64,000 nt of DNA from Bordetella holmesii ATCC 51541 (GTDB lineage: Bacteria; Pseudomonadota; Gammaproteobacteria; Burkholderiales; Burkholderiaceae_B): positions 1,302,001 to 1,366,000 of the forward strand of contig CP007494.1 of assembly GCA_000612485.1 (NCBI GenBank). Direction: 5' to 3'. Under the pieces are notes generated by a model that was not told where the DNA came from, searched no databases, and saw nothing but the letters and a program-made list of their open reading frames with translations. Positions 11,141 to 20,756 of this stretch are shown piece by piece (within the stretch, counting starts at the first letter, position 1; each line of letters starts with the position of its first letter). The position numbers and the translations under genes were made by a program.

Positions 11141-12584
11141 TACACCGGTGGCGCGCACTTTGCGCGCCACATTGTTGCTGTGGCTGATCCCGGCACTGGT
11201 CACCATTCTGGTGGCCGGCCTATGGCTGTCGAACCAGCAACTGCGCGAACAGGTCGATATCGCCTACGATCGCGCACTGGCTGGCGCGTTGCGTTCCATC
11301 GATCACAACATATCCACAGCCAGTGGTGGATTAAGTCTGGAACTGCCATACCTGTTGCTGGAATTTTTCGAACTCACGGCCAACGGCAACGTGTATTACA
11401 GGGTCGCCACCGAGGACGGGCTGGCCGAAATCGGCAATCCGGACCTGCCTCTTCCTGGCCATCCACTGAAATCCGGCAAGCCCGAATTTTTCTACGCCAG
11501 TTACGATGGTCAGCCCTTGCGCGTAGCGGCGTTGGCGCGGCCCATGGATCCCCCCCTGTATGCCAACAAAGGAGGGCGCGTGATTGTTCAGGTCGCCGAG
11601 GGCCTGGACACCCGCGAGGACTTCTTGAATCGGGCGCTGTTGCGTTCGGTCGAGCGGGACGTCGTCATGCTGCTGATCAGCGTTTTGGCGGTCATATGGA
11701 GCGTTCTGATGGCTCTGCGACCCCTTGAGCGGCTCAGGGACGAAGTTGCCAGCCGTTCTGCGGACGATTTAAGCCCCATCAGCGCTTCCGATGTTCCGGG
11801 TGAGGTCCTACCCCTGCTCGAGGCTATAAATCTCCACACGGGCCGTTTTGAGGCTCAGGCGAGGGTGCAACGGCAGTTTCTGGACGACGCTTCGCACCAA
11901 TTGCGTACCCCGCTGTCCGTTTTGCGGACCCAAACCTCCTACGCCCTGCGCGAATCTGACCCGCAAGAGATCCATACGGCGTTGCTGGCCATGCGGGAAG
12001 GTTTGGATCGGGCAGTACGCACGACCAATCAAATGTTGACCCTTGCCCGGGCCAAGGATGCGCCCTGGACCGAAGGTGGACTGCCCCTCGAGAACGTGGA
12101 TCTGGCAGCCTTGGCAGATAGTGTGGGCCGTTCCCTGCTGCCGGCCATCCGCATGAAACACATCGATTTCGGGCTTGAGCGGCCTGCCGAGTCGGTATGC
12201 ATCCGCGGCGTCGAGGGTTTGTTGCGCGAAGCCCTGTCCAACCTGTTGGATAACGCGTTGCGTTACAGCCCGGCTGGCGCTGAGGTCACCATTCGCGTTG
12301 GCAGCGATCAGGAGAACGCATGGATATGTGTGGAAGACGCCGGGCCAGGGATGTCCGCTGAGGATATCGCGCATGCCAGTGTGCGTTTTCGCCGGGGAGC
12401 GGCAGGCAAGAACAAACCAGGCGCGGGACTGGGTCTGGCCATTGTCGGCACTATCGTCGGCATTCATGGGGGGACGTTACGGTTGGATAACCGCGAGCCT
12501 GCTCCGGGCTTGCGCGCCACACTGGTGTTTTCCCTAGGTTTTGAGCGGAATGCTGCGTTGCGTCAGAAAAACTGGCCGATTTGA
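11127..12584 (+). CDS. tctE: Sensor histidine kinase TctE
   Basis: Inner-membrane kinase partner of TctD. The 485-residue protein has a TM segment near residues 12-33, a periplasmic TctE-type sensor region, a second TM around 170-195, then the H box DASHQLRTPLSVLRTQ and an ATPase domain with N box SNLLDNALRYSP, DAGPGMSAED and GAGLGLAIV. The start is TTG at 11127, preceded by GGAG, and lies within the end of tctD, which suggests translational coupling. All catalytic boxes are intact. Confidence 0.92.
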   Translation: MKTRDTPVARTLRATLLLWLIPALVTILVAGLWLSNQQLREQVDIAYDRALAGALRSIDHNISTASGGLSLELPYLLLEFFELTANGNVYYRVATEDGLAEIGNPDLPLPGHPLKSGKPEFFYASYDGQPLRVAALARPMDPPLYANKGGRVIVQVAEGLDTREDFLNRALLRSVERDVVMLLISVLAVIWSVLMALRPLERLRDEVASRSADDLSPISASDVPGEVLPLLEAINLHTGRFEAQARVQRQFLDDASHQLRTPLSVLRTQTSYALRESDPQEIHTALLAMREGLDRAVRTTNQMLTLARAKDAPWTEGGLPLENVDLAALADSVGRSLLPAIRMKHIDFGLERPAESVCIRGVEGLLREALSNLLDNALRYSPAGAEVTIRVGSDQENAWICVEDAGPGMSAEDIAHASVRFRRGAAGKNKPGAGLGLAIVGTIVGIHGGTLRLDNREPAPGLRATLVFSLGFERNAALRQKNWPI

Positions 12585-12681
12585 AAGGAAACGGAAAGGG
12601 TAGATTTTGTACGGTGCGCTACCAGCCGGCGCAATCCTGTGCGCCGGCCAGAAATCCAAACAACAACGGAGACCGCATCTC

Positions 12682-13683
12682 ATGCAGATTCTGCAAAAAA
12701 TCCGTATTGGCACTATTGCCGCGCTGGGAATATTGAGCGTGGGCGCCAGCCTGAGCGCTCAGGCCGAAGGCGAGCCGCGCCGTCCCGAATGCATCGCCCC
12801 CGCTCAGCCCGGAGGCGGTTTCGATCTGACCTGCCGCCTGGCCACCGAAGGCCTCAAACAGAGTGGCGCGCTCAAGGCGCCGATGCGCATCGTCTACATG
12901 CCTGGCGGCATCGGCGCGGTGGCCTATAACAACATCGTGGCCCAGCATCCCAAGGAGCCGGGCACCATCGTGGCCTTCTCAGGCGGCTCACTACTGAATC
13001 TGGCGCAAGGGAAGTTCGGCAAGTACAACGTCAACGACGTACGCTGGCTGGCGGGGATCGGCACGGACTACGGTGTGGCCGTGGTACGCAATTATTCCCC
13101 CTACAAGGACTTGAAGAGCCTGATGGAGGCCTTTAAGCAGGATCCCACCAAAATCGTTCTGGGTGCTGGCGGCACGGTGGGAAGTCAGGATTGGATGAAG
13201 GCCGCGTTGACCGCCAAGGCGGCTGATGTAGATTTCCGCAAGATGCGCTTTGTCGCGTTCGAAGGCGGTGGCGAGGCCGTGACCGCGCTGCGTGGCGGGC
13301 ACATCCAGGCGTATATGGGCGATGCCGCAGAGGCTTTCACGATGCTTGAAGGCGGCGCGCCGATCCGCGTGTTGGCCGTATTCAACAACGAGCGTTTGCC
13401 TGGAAAGCTGGCCGATATTCCAACGGCCAAAGAACAGGGTTATGACATCGTCTGGCCCATTATTCGTGGCTTCTATGTGGGCCCGAAGGTCTCCGATGAA
13501 GACTATCAGTTCTGGGTAAACGCCTTCAACAAGACGATGGCTTCGCCCGAGTTCGCCAAATTGCGTGAGCAGCAAGGTCTCTTTCCCTTTTCCAAGACGG
13601 GGCCGGAGCTCGACGCTTACGTCAAGGAACAGGTCAAGCAATACGCTGAACTGGCCAACTCCTTCGGTTTGATCAAGAAGTAA
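12682..13683 (+). CDS. tctC: Tripartite tricarboxylate transporter substrate-binding protein (TctC/Bug family)
   Basis: Periplasmic receptor of a TTT-family secondary transporter for tricarboxylates such as citrate. The 333-residue protein has a Sec signal peptide (cleavage expected after SLSAQA), then the Bug-family core PECIAPAQPGGGFDLTCRL, YMPGGIGAVAYN and VLGAGGTVGSQD. The ATG at 12682 was chosen because it gives the signal peptide; a longer reading from 12607 has no sense as a leader. Bug proteins are strongly amplified in Bordetella and relatives. The gene is followed by tctB and tctA, the two membrane components, and preceded by its two-component regulators. Confidence 0.92.
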   Translation: MQILQKIRIGTIAALGILSVGASLSAQAEGEPRRPECIAPAQPGGGFDLTCRLATEGLKQSGALKAPMRIVYMPGGIGAVAYNNIVAQHPKEPGTIVAFSGGSLLNLAQGKFGKYNVNDVRWLAGIGTDYGVAVVRNYSPYKDLKSLMEAFKQDPTKIVLGAGGTVGSQDWMKAALTAKAADVDFRKMRFVAFEGGGEAVTALRGGHIQAYMGDAAEAFTMLEGGAPIRVLAVFNNERLPGKLADIPTAKEQGYDIVWPIIRGFYVGPKVSDEDYQFWVNAFNKTMASPEFAKLREQQGLFPFSKTGPELDAYVKEQVKQYAELANSFGLIKK

Positions 13684-13752
13684 TCCCCGGCGCGCCTGTC
13701 AGAAAGACCTCAGGCGCGCCGCAGCTATTTTTCTTCGCTTGGATCCCGGATC

Positions 13753-14190
13753 ATGAATGATCGTTTGCTGGGCATTATTGCCCTGGTTCTGGCCGCCTTT
13801 ATGACCTGGGCGGGCTGGGACATCGAGGCGCCTTTCGCCTATGAACCTGTCGGCCCGCGAGCCTTCCCGCTGCTGATCGCCCTGATCATCGGCTTGTGCG
13901 GACTGAGGCTGGCAATCAAAGGGGGTAACCCCATTCATCCCAATCCTCCGGGAGCCAACGGACGCATCGTGCTGATGCTGTTGTTTGCTGCGGCCTATGC
14001 CTTTCTGTTTGAGTGGTTGGGTTTCGTTATTGCCACGGCCATCATGACGGTGGCCGTAGGCCGTCTGTTTGGCGGCTCTTGGGTTAAGACGGCCATCGAT
14101 GGCGTTGTGATGGGTCTGCTCTTCTTTCTGTTGTTTGACAAGGTCCTGGACGTGGTGTTGCCGGGCGGTGTGCTGGAGGGCCTGATATGA
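13753..14190 (+). CDS. tctB: Tripartite tricarboxylate transporter small membrane subunit TctB
   Basis: Small poorly conserved membrane subunit of the TTT transporter. 145 residues with four hydrophobic segments (about 4-22, 40-56, 75-95 and 96-135 with breaks). The family signature GPRAFPLLIAL follows TM1. Its stop overlaps the tctA start (ATGA), so the two subunits are coupled. Confidence 0.9.
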   Translation: MNDRLLGIIALVLAAFMTWAGWDIEAPFAYEPVGPRAFPLLIALIIGLCGLRLAIKGGNPIHPNPPGANGRIVLMLLFAAAYAFLFEWLGFVIATAIMTVAVGRLFGGSWVKTAIDGVVMGLLFFLLFDKVLDVVLPGGVLEGLI

Positions 14191-15704
14191 ACGGCGTTCT
14201 CGATCATTTGTCTTTGGGATTTGGCGTTGCTTTCTCGCTGACCAATGTGCTTGTTGCGGCCGTGGGTTCTTTTTTTGGCACCATGGTGGGTGTGCTGCCA
14301 GGGCTGGGGCCGATCAACGGTGTGGCGATGCTTATCCCCATCGCCTTTGCCATGAATCTGCCGCCGGAAACTGCGTTGATTCTGCTGGCCGCGGTCTATG
14401 TCGGCGCTGAGTACGGCGGTCGCATCACGTCCATTCTGTTGAATGTTCCGGGCGAAGCCAGCGCCATCATGACGACGTTGGATGGCTATCCGCTGGCTCG
14501 CCAAGGTCTTGCCAACGTGGCGTTGTCTTTGTCGGCCTGGTCGGCTTTCTTCGGGTCTATTGTTTCGGTCACCGGGATCATTCTCCTGGCACCGACATTG
14601 GCCAAATGGGCCTTGGCGTTCGGGCCGGCTGAATACTTTGTCCTCATGGTGTTTGCCTTTTGCTGTCTGACCAGTCTTCTGGGTAAGCAGCCGGTCAAGG
14701 GTGTCTTGGCCGCCATGATTGGCCTGGGTATTTCTGCGATTGGCGTGGACTCCAATTCGGGCGTCTATCGCTATACGTTCGATTCTGTGCATCTGGCCGA
14801 CGGTATCGATTTCGTTGTAGTGGTCATCGCGCTGTTTGCAGTGGCCGAGATGCTCGAGATGCTTGAGAAAGTCGTCGGCGGTCACAGCGTTGAAGTCAAG
14901 CCGAGCGGACGAAAGCTGTTCAACCTTCAAGAACTCGCTTTTACTTGGTGGAGTGTGGTGCGCAGTGCACTGGTAGGCTTTGGCGTTGGCGTGTTGCCCG
15001 GCGCTGGCGCCAGCGTGGCCGCAGCGGTGGCGTACTCCCAGGAAAAACGCATCATTGAAAACAAGGACCCCAATGCCAAATTTGGCAAGGGCGATATGCG
15101 AGGTCTGGTGGCGCCGGAAGCTGCGGCGACTGCGTCGGCAGTCGGCTCATTTGTGCCGATGCTCACCCTGGGTGTGCCAGGGTCTGGCACGACGGCGGTG
15201 ATGATGGGGGCGCTGACGCTCTACAACATCACACCGGGTCCGGCCTTGTTCGAAACCAAGCCTGAGCTGGTATGGGGTTTGATTGCATCGCTGTTCATCG
15301 CGAACGTGTTGTTGTTTGTGATGAACGTGCCGCTGGTGCGCATCTTCTCCAAAGTGCTTTCCGTACCTGCATGGATGATGGTGCCCGGTATTCTGTGCAT
15401 CAGCTATATCGGTGTTTATGCGATCAATGCCGGCAGCTTCGACTTGCTGATGGTCGTGGCGATCGGAGCCATTGGCTATTTCCTGCGCAAGTTCGAGGTC
15501 CCCATGGCGCCGCTGGTGCTTGGGGTCGTGCTCGGCGACATGATGGAGCAGAACCTGCGCCGCGCGCTGTCTATCACTAACGGTGACGTGCGCGTGCTGT
15601 TCGATAGTTCGGTGTCGGTGGGCCTGTGGATCGCTGCCGTGGCCGTCGTTGTTGTACCGCAAGGCATGCGCTATCTACGCCGCAAACGGCGTCCAGCGGC
15701 CTGA
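14187..15704 (+). CDS. tctA: Tripartite tricarboxylate transporter large permease TctA
   Basis: The transport-competent subunit, a polytopic protein of 505 residues with about 12 hydrophobic segments. Family motifs are clear: GTMVGVLPGLGPINGVAMLIP near the N-terminus, EYGGRITSILLNVPGEASA, and VGVLPGAGASVAAAVAY in the second half, plus TLGVPGSGTTAVMMGAL. It ends the tct operon; a terminator follows 15 bp later. Confidence 0.95.
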   Translation: MNGVLDHLSLGFGVAFSLTNVLVAAVGSFFGTMVGVLPGLGPINGVAMLIPIAFAMNLPPETALILLAAVYVGAEYGGRITSILLNVPGEASAIMTTLDGYPLARQGLANVALSLSAWSAFFGSIVSVTGIILLAPTLAKWALAFGPAEYFVLMVFAFCCLTSLLGKQPVKGVLAAMIGLGISAIGVDSNSGVYRYTFDSVHLADGIDFVVVVIALFAVAEMLEMLEKVVGGHSVEVKPSGRKLFNLQELAFTWWSVVRSALVGFGVGVLPGAGASVAAAVAYSQEKRIIENKDPNAKFGKGDMRGLVAPEAAATASAVGSFVPMLTLGVPGSGTTAVMMGALTLYNITPGPALFETKPELVWGLIASLFIANVLLFVMNVPLVRIFSKVLSVPAWMMVPGILCISYIGVYAINAGSFDLLMVVAIGAIGYFLRKFEVPMAPLVLGVVLGDMMEQNLRRALSITNGDVRVLFDSSVSVGLWIAAVAVVVVPQGMRYLRRKRRPAA

Positions 15705-15719
15705 TCAGGCACGTTGATC

Positions 15720-15752
15720 AACGGCGTATCAAGTGATACGCCGTTTTTTTTT
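15720..15752. terminator. Bidirectional terminator between tctA and the aminotransferase gene
   Basis: Stem ACGGCGTATC/GATACGCCGT with loop AAGT, followed by nine T on the plus strand and preceded by A-rich sequence on the other side of neither gene; it separates two convergent genes. Confidence 0.85.
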
Positions 15753-15756
15753 CTGA

Positions 15757-16923
15757 TCAGACCTGAGACAGACGCTCGATGGCTGCATCCAGGGTGGTGT
15801 CTTTCTTGGCAAAGCAAAAGCGCACCAGCCCGTGGTTGGATTCTGGCGCATCGGGGTTACGATAAAACGCTGAGACAGGGATGACGGTCACGCCATAGTC
15901 CACTGTCAAGCTACGGGCGAAATCAGCTTCGTTCTGGCGCGATATTTCGCTGTAGTCGGCCAGCATGAAGAAGGTGCCCGGGCTGGGGAGCGCCTTGAAG
16001 CGTGTGCCTGCCAGTCCTTCGGCCAGGCGCTTGCGCTTGGATTCGTAGAACGCGGGCAACTCAAGATACGGCTTGGGATCCGCCATGAACTCGGCCAGAG
16101 CAAATTGCATGGGTGAGGACACGGTAAACACCATGAATTGATGCACTTTGCGCAGCTCTGCGCTTAGCTGCCTCGGCGCGCAGCAATACCCGATTTTCCA
16201 GCCTGTCGCGTGATAGGTTTTTCCGAAGGACGAAATCACGAAAGCATGTTCGGCCAGCAGTGGCCGGCGTGCGATGCTGGCATGTGGTTTGCCGTCGAAC
16301 ACAATGTGTTCATAGACCTCGTCGGCCAACAGCAGGATGCCTGTGTCGCGCACGATGGCTTCCAAGGCATCCAGATCACTGTCATCGAGAATGGCTCCCG
16401 TTGGGTTATGCGGGAAGTTGAGCATGAGCAAGCGGCTGCGCGGGGTGATGGCATCACGTACACGCTGCCAGTCGATGCGGTAATGCGGATCATTCAAGGT
16501 CGGGGCGCGCATGGGCACCGGTACAGCCGTCCCGCCGGCCAGGCGTATCGCGGGCAGATAGGAGTCGTAACACGGCTCGATGACGATGACCTCGTCGCCG
16601 CTGCCCACCGCGGCCAGAACCGTGGCCATCAGGGCTTCGGTGGCCCCGCTGGTGACAGTGATCTCAGTTTCCGGGTCGTATCGGTGTTCGTAGAGCGCGG
16701 CAACCTTGTCCGCAATGGCGGCGCGCAGCGGTGCTACGCCAGGCATATACGGGTACTGATTATGTCCCTGGGCCATGGCCCTGGTGACCAGATCGAGCAG
16801 CCGTGGGTCGGGATCAAAGTCCGGGAAACCCTGCCCTAGATTGATGGCCTGGTGATCGATGGCCAAGCGGCTCATGATGGTGAAAATGGTGGTGCCGACG
16901 TCGGGCAGTTTTGAACGGATCAT
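15757..16923 (-). CDS. PLP-dependent class I/II aminotransferase (methionine/kynurenine aminotransferase-like)
   Basis: Fold-type I aminotransferase of 388 residues. It has the start MIRSKLPDVGTTIFTIMSRL, INLGQGFPDFDPDP, the NFPHNPTGA substrate/PLP motif, ADEVYEH, and the PLP lysine in SSFGKTYHATGWK. This set matches the YbdL/kynurenine-aminotransferase group, which acts on methionine or aromatic amino acids. The ATG at 16923 is chosen by homology; the frame stays open upstream to 17106 without recognisable sequence. It converges with tctA across a shared terminator. Substrate assignment is family-level. Confidence 0.9.
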   Translation of the reverse strand: MIRSKLPDVGTTIFTIMSRLAIDHQAINLGQGFPDFDPDPRLLDLVTRAMAQGHNQYPYMPGVAPLRAAIADKVAALYEHRYDPETEITVTSGATEALMATVLAAVGSGDEVIVIEPCYDSYLPAIRLAGGTAVPVPMRAPTLNDPHYRIDWQRVRDAITPRSRLLMLNFPHNPTGAILDDSDLDALEAIVRDTGILLLADEVYEHIVFDGKPHASIARRPLLAEHAFVISSFGKTYHATGWKIGYCCAPRQLSAELRKVHQFMVFTVSSPMQFALAEFMADPKPYLELPAFYESKRKRLAEGLAGTRFKALPSPGTFFMLADYSEISRQNEADFARSLTVDYGVTVIPVSAFYRNPDAPESNHGLVRFCFAKKDTTLDAAIERLSQV

Positions 16924-17294
16924 GGCGTGTAGGGTAGGGAGCTGGGTAAACGGCTGCAATTGGGCATAAGTATCCCAAAAACGGTAACCATCATGTGGGC
17001 ATGACCATATGCCGCTGGAGAGCCCCGCGAAATGCTGAAACATGCCTATGGTCTGATACTGCTTCGCTTGCGAAACGAGTGAAAAAAGCCACATACGGGT
17101 AAACAATAATATGTGTGCGCAATACGGGATGAGTATGCTGGCCCTGCAGTTGATTCAAGCAGTGCGCAAGCCCGGTTAAAGCCATTGGCGGCAAGCGGCA
17201 AACAAAGCGTTCAGCGGTGACCGTTGTACGACAAGTTGGTGTCAGCGTCCTTGATTCATTTGCAATTCGTGTTTTTTTTCAGGACGCTATAAAA
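16924..17294. other. Non-coding 371-bp spacer between the aminotransferase and cold-shock genes
   Basis: Holds the divergent promoters and the 5' leader of the cold-shock gene. Long untranslated leaders are usual for cold-shock genes. The 30 bases before the cold-shock ATG are T-rich. I see no further structure that I can support. Confidence 0.5.
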
Positions 17295-17486
17295 ATGGCT
17301 CAAAAGGGCAAAGTTAAGTGGTTCAACGCCGACAAGGGTTATGGCTTCATTACCCCAGACGCCGGTGGTACTGAAGTGTTCGCGCACTTCTCCGCGATTC
17401 AAGGCCGAGGCTACCGCAGCCTTAACGAGGGCCAGGAAGTCGAATTCGACGTCAAGGATGGCCCGAAGGGGCCTCAAGCGGCCTAA
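17295..17486 (+). CDS. Cold-shock domain protein (CspA family)
   Basis: Small single-strand nucleic-acid-binding protein of 63 residues. RNP1 (KGYGFIT) and RNP2 (VFAHFSAI) are intact after the start [14 protein letters not shown]. After GPQAA the frame meets TAA and then reads IRPL followed by another stop; related proteins commonly end ...PQAANIRPL, so this copy seems to stop five residues early. It is likely an RNA chaperone or antiterminator; whether it is cold-induced cannot be told. Confidence 0.92.
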   Translation: MAQKGKVKWFNADKGYGFITPDAGGTEVFAHFSAIQGRGYRSLNEGQEVEFDVKDGPKGPQAA

Positions 17487-17544
17487 ATTCGTCCGCTCTA
17501 AATCGGGAAATCTCTTTCCCGTTACCAGGCTCACCTCCTGGCGC

Positions 17545-17575
17545 AACGCCCCAGCACCGTAGTGTCTGGGGCGTT
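17545..17575 (+). terminator. Hairpin downstream of the cold-shock gene
   Basis: Perfect 10-bp stem AACGCCCCAG/CTGGGGCGTT with an 11-base loop. The T-run after it is weak (GTCATTT), so termination efficiency is uncertain. Confidence 0.6.
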
Positions 17576-17581
17576 GTCATT

Positions 17582-18355
17582 TGTGGATAGTTTGTTAGTG
17601 TTCACTAACAAACAGCCTTCCTCGCGCGCCGCCTACCCAATGAATTCCTCGCGGGCAGCAGGGGTCCGAACCTCTGGATAACTTTGTGGATAAAAATTCC
17701 GGGCACGGCATTTTGCCGGAGCTGATAACGGTGGTCCGGCCGCGTGCATGCCGACTTCTTCACAAACGTTGAAGGCCGATTTCCACATAGTTTTACCCAG
17801 CCTGGGAACAGGTTTTTTGCTGAGCAATGCTTGCGCTCCATATTCTCGGGCGAGAAAAAACTGTGATTTATCACGCAATTAGCGTTCTCCGCCACGAAAG
17901 TGTTTCTGCGCAGCGGGGATAACTTCTCTGCCAGATGCATCGCCGAGCCTGAGTTTTCCACCGCCGACGACACCCAATTCTTCACAAAGATATCCCCATC
18001 TTCTTGGCTTCCTCGTTATCCGAAGCAGTTGCTGTTGATAGCCTTGGCTTGTGGATAGTTTTGGGGATTAGTGTCCAGGCGGCGAGCTGGGTGGTCAATA
18101 AGTCAGTAATCCTGCACGCTAGGACTTATCAACAGAGTTGCTCACCGGAACGTGCGGTTAGCAATGTTGTGGACAACGTATTGGACCTATTGTCGCGATA
18201 GTTTTGCCACAATCCTGCTTCGGTGCTATCGGGACTCCCGGGGGTAGGCTCCGCTGTGCAGGTAATGGCGGGCATTGACTCTGGTGATGCCGCTTGACCT
18301 GGATGAGAGGCGGAAGGCGAACGTAAACTCCCGATCGGCCAGAAACTGTGAATAA
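17582..18355. other. Second DnaA-box cluster in the non-coding region upstream of mnmG
   Basis: The whole 17487-18837 stretch lacks a convincing gene. It contains one perfect DnaA box on the minus strand (17685-17693) and boxes with one mismatch to TTATCCACA at 17582-17590, 17673-17681, 18050-18058, 18126-18134, 18168-18176 and 18347-18355. Three of these lie within 17582-17693. Such clustering is unlikely by chance in GC-rich DNA and suggests an origin or a DnaA-binding regulatory locus. The parS sites follow at 18552-18778. Confidence 0.5.
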
Positions 18356-18551
18356 CTCATTGTCGGAGCTCCGAATCACGACTTAGCGCGTACCGGGATG
18401 CGGCATAGGAAACCTCCGAACAGGGAGGTTATGGTTACTCATGCAAGGTTGAACTTTTTCGAACTGTCGACATCAAACGGGCGCTACGACACGATGGCCT
18501 TTCTCACAAAGAGAGATTCCTCGCTAGACATCGGCGTTTTATAGTTGGAGG

Positions 18552-18567
18552 TGTTTCACGTGGAACA
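18552..18567. other. parS site 1
   Basis: TGTTTCACGTGGAACA, one base off the palindromic consensus bound by chromosomal ParB (TGTTTCACGTGAAACA). Confidence 0.9.
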
Positions 18568-18594
18568 CTCGGCTGTTCGGAGACGCGTCGGTTG

Positions 18595-18610
18595 TGTTCC
18601 ACGTGGAACA
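18595..18610. other. parS site 2
   Basis: TGTTCCACGTGGAACA, a perfect 16-bp palindrome and a known parS variant; 27 bp after site 1. Confidence 0.9.
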
Positions 18611-18633
18611 TTTCTCAGCTTGTGTGGCCACCG

Positions 18634-18649
18634 TGTTTCACGTGAAACA
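18634..18649. other. parS site 3
   Basis: TGTTTCACGTGAAACA, an exact match to the universal chromosomal parS consensus. Confidence 0.95.
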
Positions 18650-18762
18650 GTGGCATAAGGGCCAATTTCTGCGCCGTAGGCGGAATCCTGAGTATCCATC
18701 CAGTAGTTGTTCAAATCGAAAGTTTTCGTGCCGATAAACTCACGGATTTGGCGGGCTTACGA

Positions 18763-18778
18763 TGTTTCACGTGAAACA
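18763..18778. other. parS site 4
   Basis: TGTTTCACGTGAAACA, exact consensus; it lies 59 bp before the mnmG start and may overlap the mnmG promoter, so ParB could influence expression of mnmG-rsmG-parAB. Confidence 0.95.
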
Positions 18779-18837
18779 TCAGCGGAGCTGACTCTATAAT
18801 GCCCCAAGAAGTCCATTCTTGCTCTCCCTCCCACACC

Positions 18838-20756
18838 ATGGATTACCCCCGCGAATTTGACGTGATCGTCGTAGGTGGCGGCCACGCCGGTACCGAGGCG
18901 GCCTTGGCGGCTGCCCGTACTGGCGCGCAAACCTTGTTGCTGACGCACAATATCGAAACCTTAGGCCAAATGTCTTGCAACCCCTCTATTGGGGGCATCG
19001 GCAAGGGTCATCTGGTCAAGGAAGTCGATGCCCTGGGTGGCGCGATGGCTATCGCGACCGATGAAGCGGGTATTCAATTCCGCATTCTCAACGGTTCAAA
19101 GGGACCCGCGGTTTGCGCGACTCGTGCGCAGGCCGATCGTGTTCTGTACCGTAAGGCCATTCGTCATCGCCTGGAGAATCAACCCAATCTGTCTCTGTTC
19201 CAGCAGGCGGTCGAGGATCTAATCGTCGAAGGGGATAAGGTCGTCGGTGCCATAACGCAGATCGGGCTAAAGTTTCGTGCCCGTTCTGTAGTGCTGACGG
19301 CCGGTACCTTCCTCAATGGGCTGATTCACGTGGGGCTTGAACATTACTCGGGGGCAGGGCAGGGGATCCTCCCTCCATCTCGCTGGGTCAACGTCTCAAG
19401 GAACTGAAGCTGCCGCAAGGCCGGCTAAAGACAGGCACGCCTCCTCGTATCGATGGCCGGACGATCAATTACGACGTATTGGAAAAGCAATCCGGCGATC
19501 TCGATCCCGTCCCAGTGTTTTCGTTCATGGGGTCGGCGTCCCTGCATCCGCGACAGTTGTCCTGCTGGATTACTCATACCAATGAGCGCACGCACGACAT
19601 CATCCGCGGCGGCCTGAACCGGTCACCGATGTACAGCGGAGTGATCGAGGGGGTGGGGCCGCGGTATTGCCCTTCCATCGAAGACAAGATCCTTCGTTTC
19701 GCCGACAAATCTTCGCATCAGGTATTCCTGGAGCCGGAGGGGCTCGATACCCACGAGGTGTATCCCAATGGGGTGTCGACCAGCCTGCCCTTCGATGTGC
19801 AGTACGAGCTGATCCATTCGTTACCTGGTCTGGAGCACGCGCACATTCTGCGACCCGGTTATGCCATCGAGTACGACTACTTTGATCCACGTGGACTAAA
19901 CAGCAGTCTCGAGACCAAGGCCATCAGCGGTCTTTTTTTCGCCGGCCAGATCAATGGGACCACGGGATATGAAGAGGCAGCAGCCCAGGGGCTGTTGGCT
20001 GGCGTGAATGCGGCCCGACATGCGCTGGAGCGCGAACTCTGGGTGCCGCGTCGCGACGAAGCCTATCTTGGGGTATTGGTTGATGATCTCGTGACGCGCG
20101 GGGTTACGGAACCGTATCGCATGTTCACGTCGCGGGCGGAATATCGCTTGAGCTTACGCGAAGATAATGCCGATTTACGTCTGACGGAAATCGGCCGCGA
20201 ACTTGGCTTAGTCGATGATGCCCGCTGGGATGCCTTCAACCGCAAGCGCGATGCTGTCGAGGCTGAAGTTCAGCGCCTGCAGTCGACGTGGGTCAATCCG
20301 CGCCTGCTGCCCGAAGGGCCCGCCGAAGCCTTGTTGGGTAAAGCCATCGAGCGCGAGTATTCGTTGGCAGACTTGCTCAAGCGGCCCAACATCAACTATG
20401 AGGCATTGATGCAAGCCCTCGACGGTCAAGGCGAGTTGCTTGCCGGTCCAGGCGTGCTCGGCGACGATGTCTTGGCAGAACAGGTCGAGATTCAAATCAA
20501 GTATGCCGGCTACATTGCTCGCCAGCGTGATGAGGTACAAAAGCACTCCTCTCAGGAGCAACAGCCCATACCCGCTGATCTTGACTACGATGCCGTTACC
20601 AGCCTGTCATTTGAAGTCCGGCAGAAGCTAAAAACGCATCGCCCGCAGACCGTAGGTCAGGCCGCGCGTGTTTCCGGCGTGACGCCTGCGGCGATCTCAC
20701 TGTTGCTTATCCATCTGAAGCGCCTGCACTACGGCTCGCGTAAGCAGGCAGCATGA
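18838..20756 (+). CDS. mnmG: tRNA uridine-34 modification enzyme MnmG/GidA (one-base frameshift as given)
   Basis: FAD-dependent partner of MnmE in wobble-uridine modification. N-terminal dinucleotide motif [19 protein letters not shown], then [20 protein letters not shown]; the C-terminal helical tail is complete. The reading frame breaks at five G (19350-19354): frame 1 gives [12 protein letters not shown] and stops at 19407, while the expected continuation [19 protein letters not shown] is one frame over. Adding one G restores 639 residues, the normal length. As MnmG is very widely conserved, a homopolymer undercall is the likely cause. The ATG at 18838 ([15 protein letters not shown]) is the family start. 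Its stop overlaps the rsmG start (ATGA). Confidence 0.95.

Noticed and set aside
18004..18201. 65-codon open frame in the region upstream of mnmG
   Set aside because: No ribosome site, no homology I recognise, and it lies across DnaA-box-like sequences; the region reads as non-coding.
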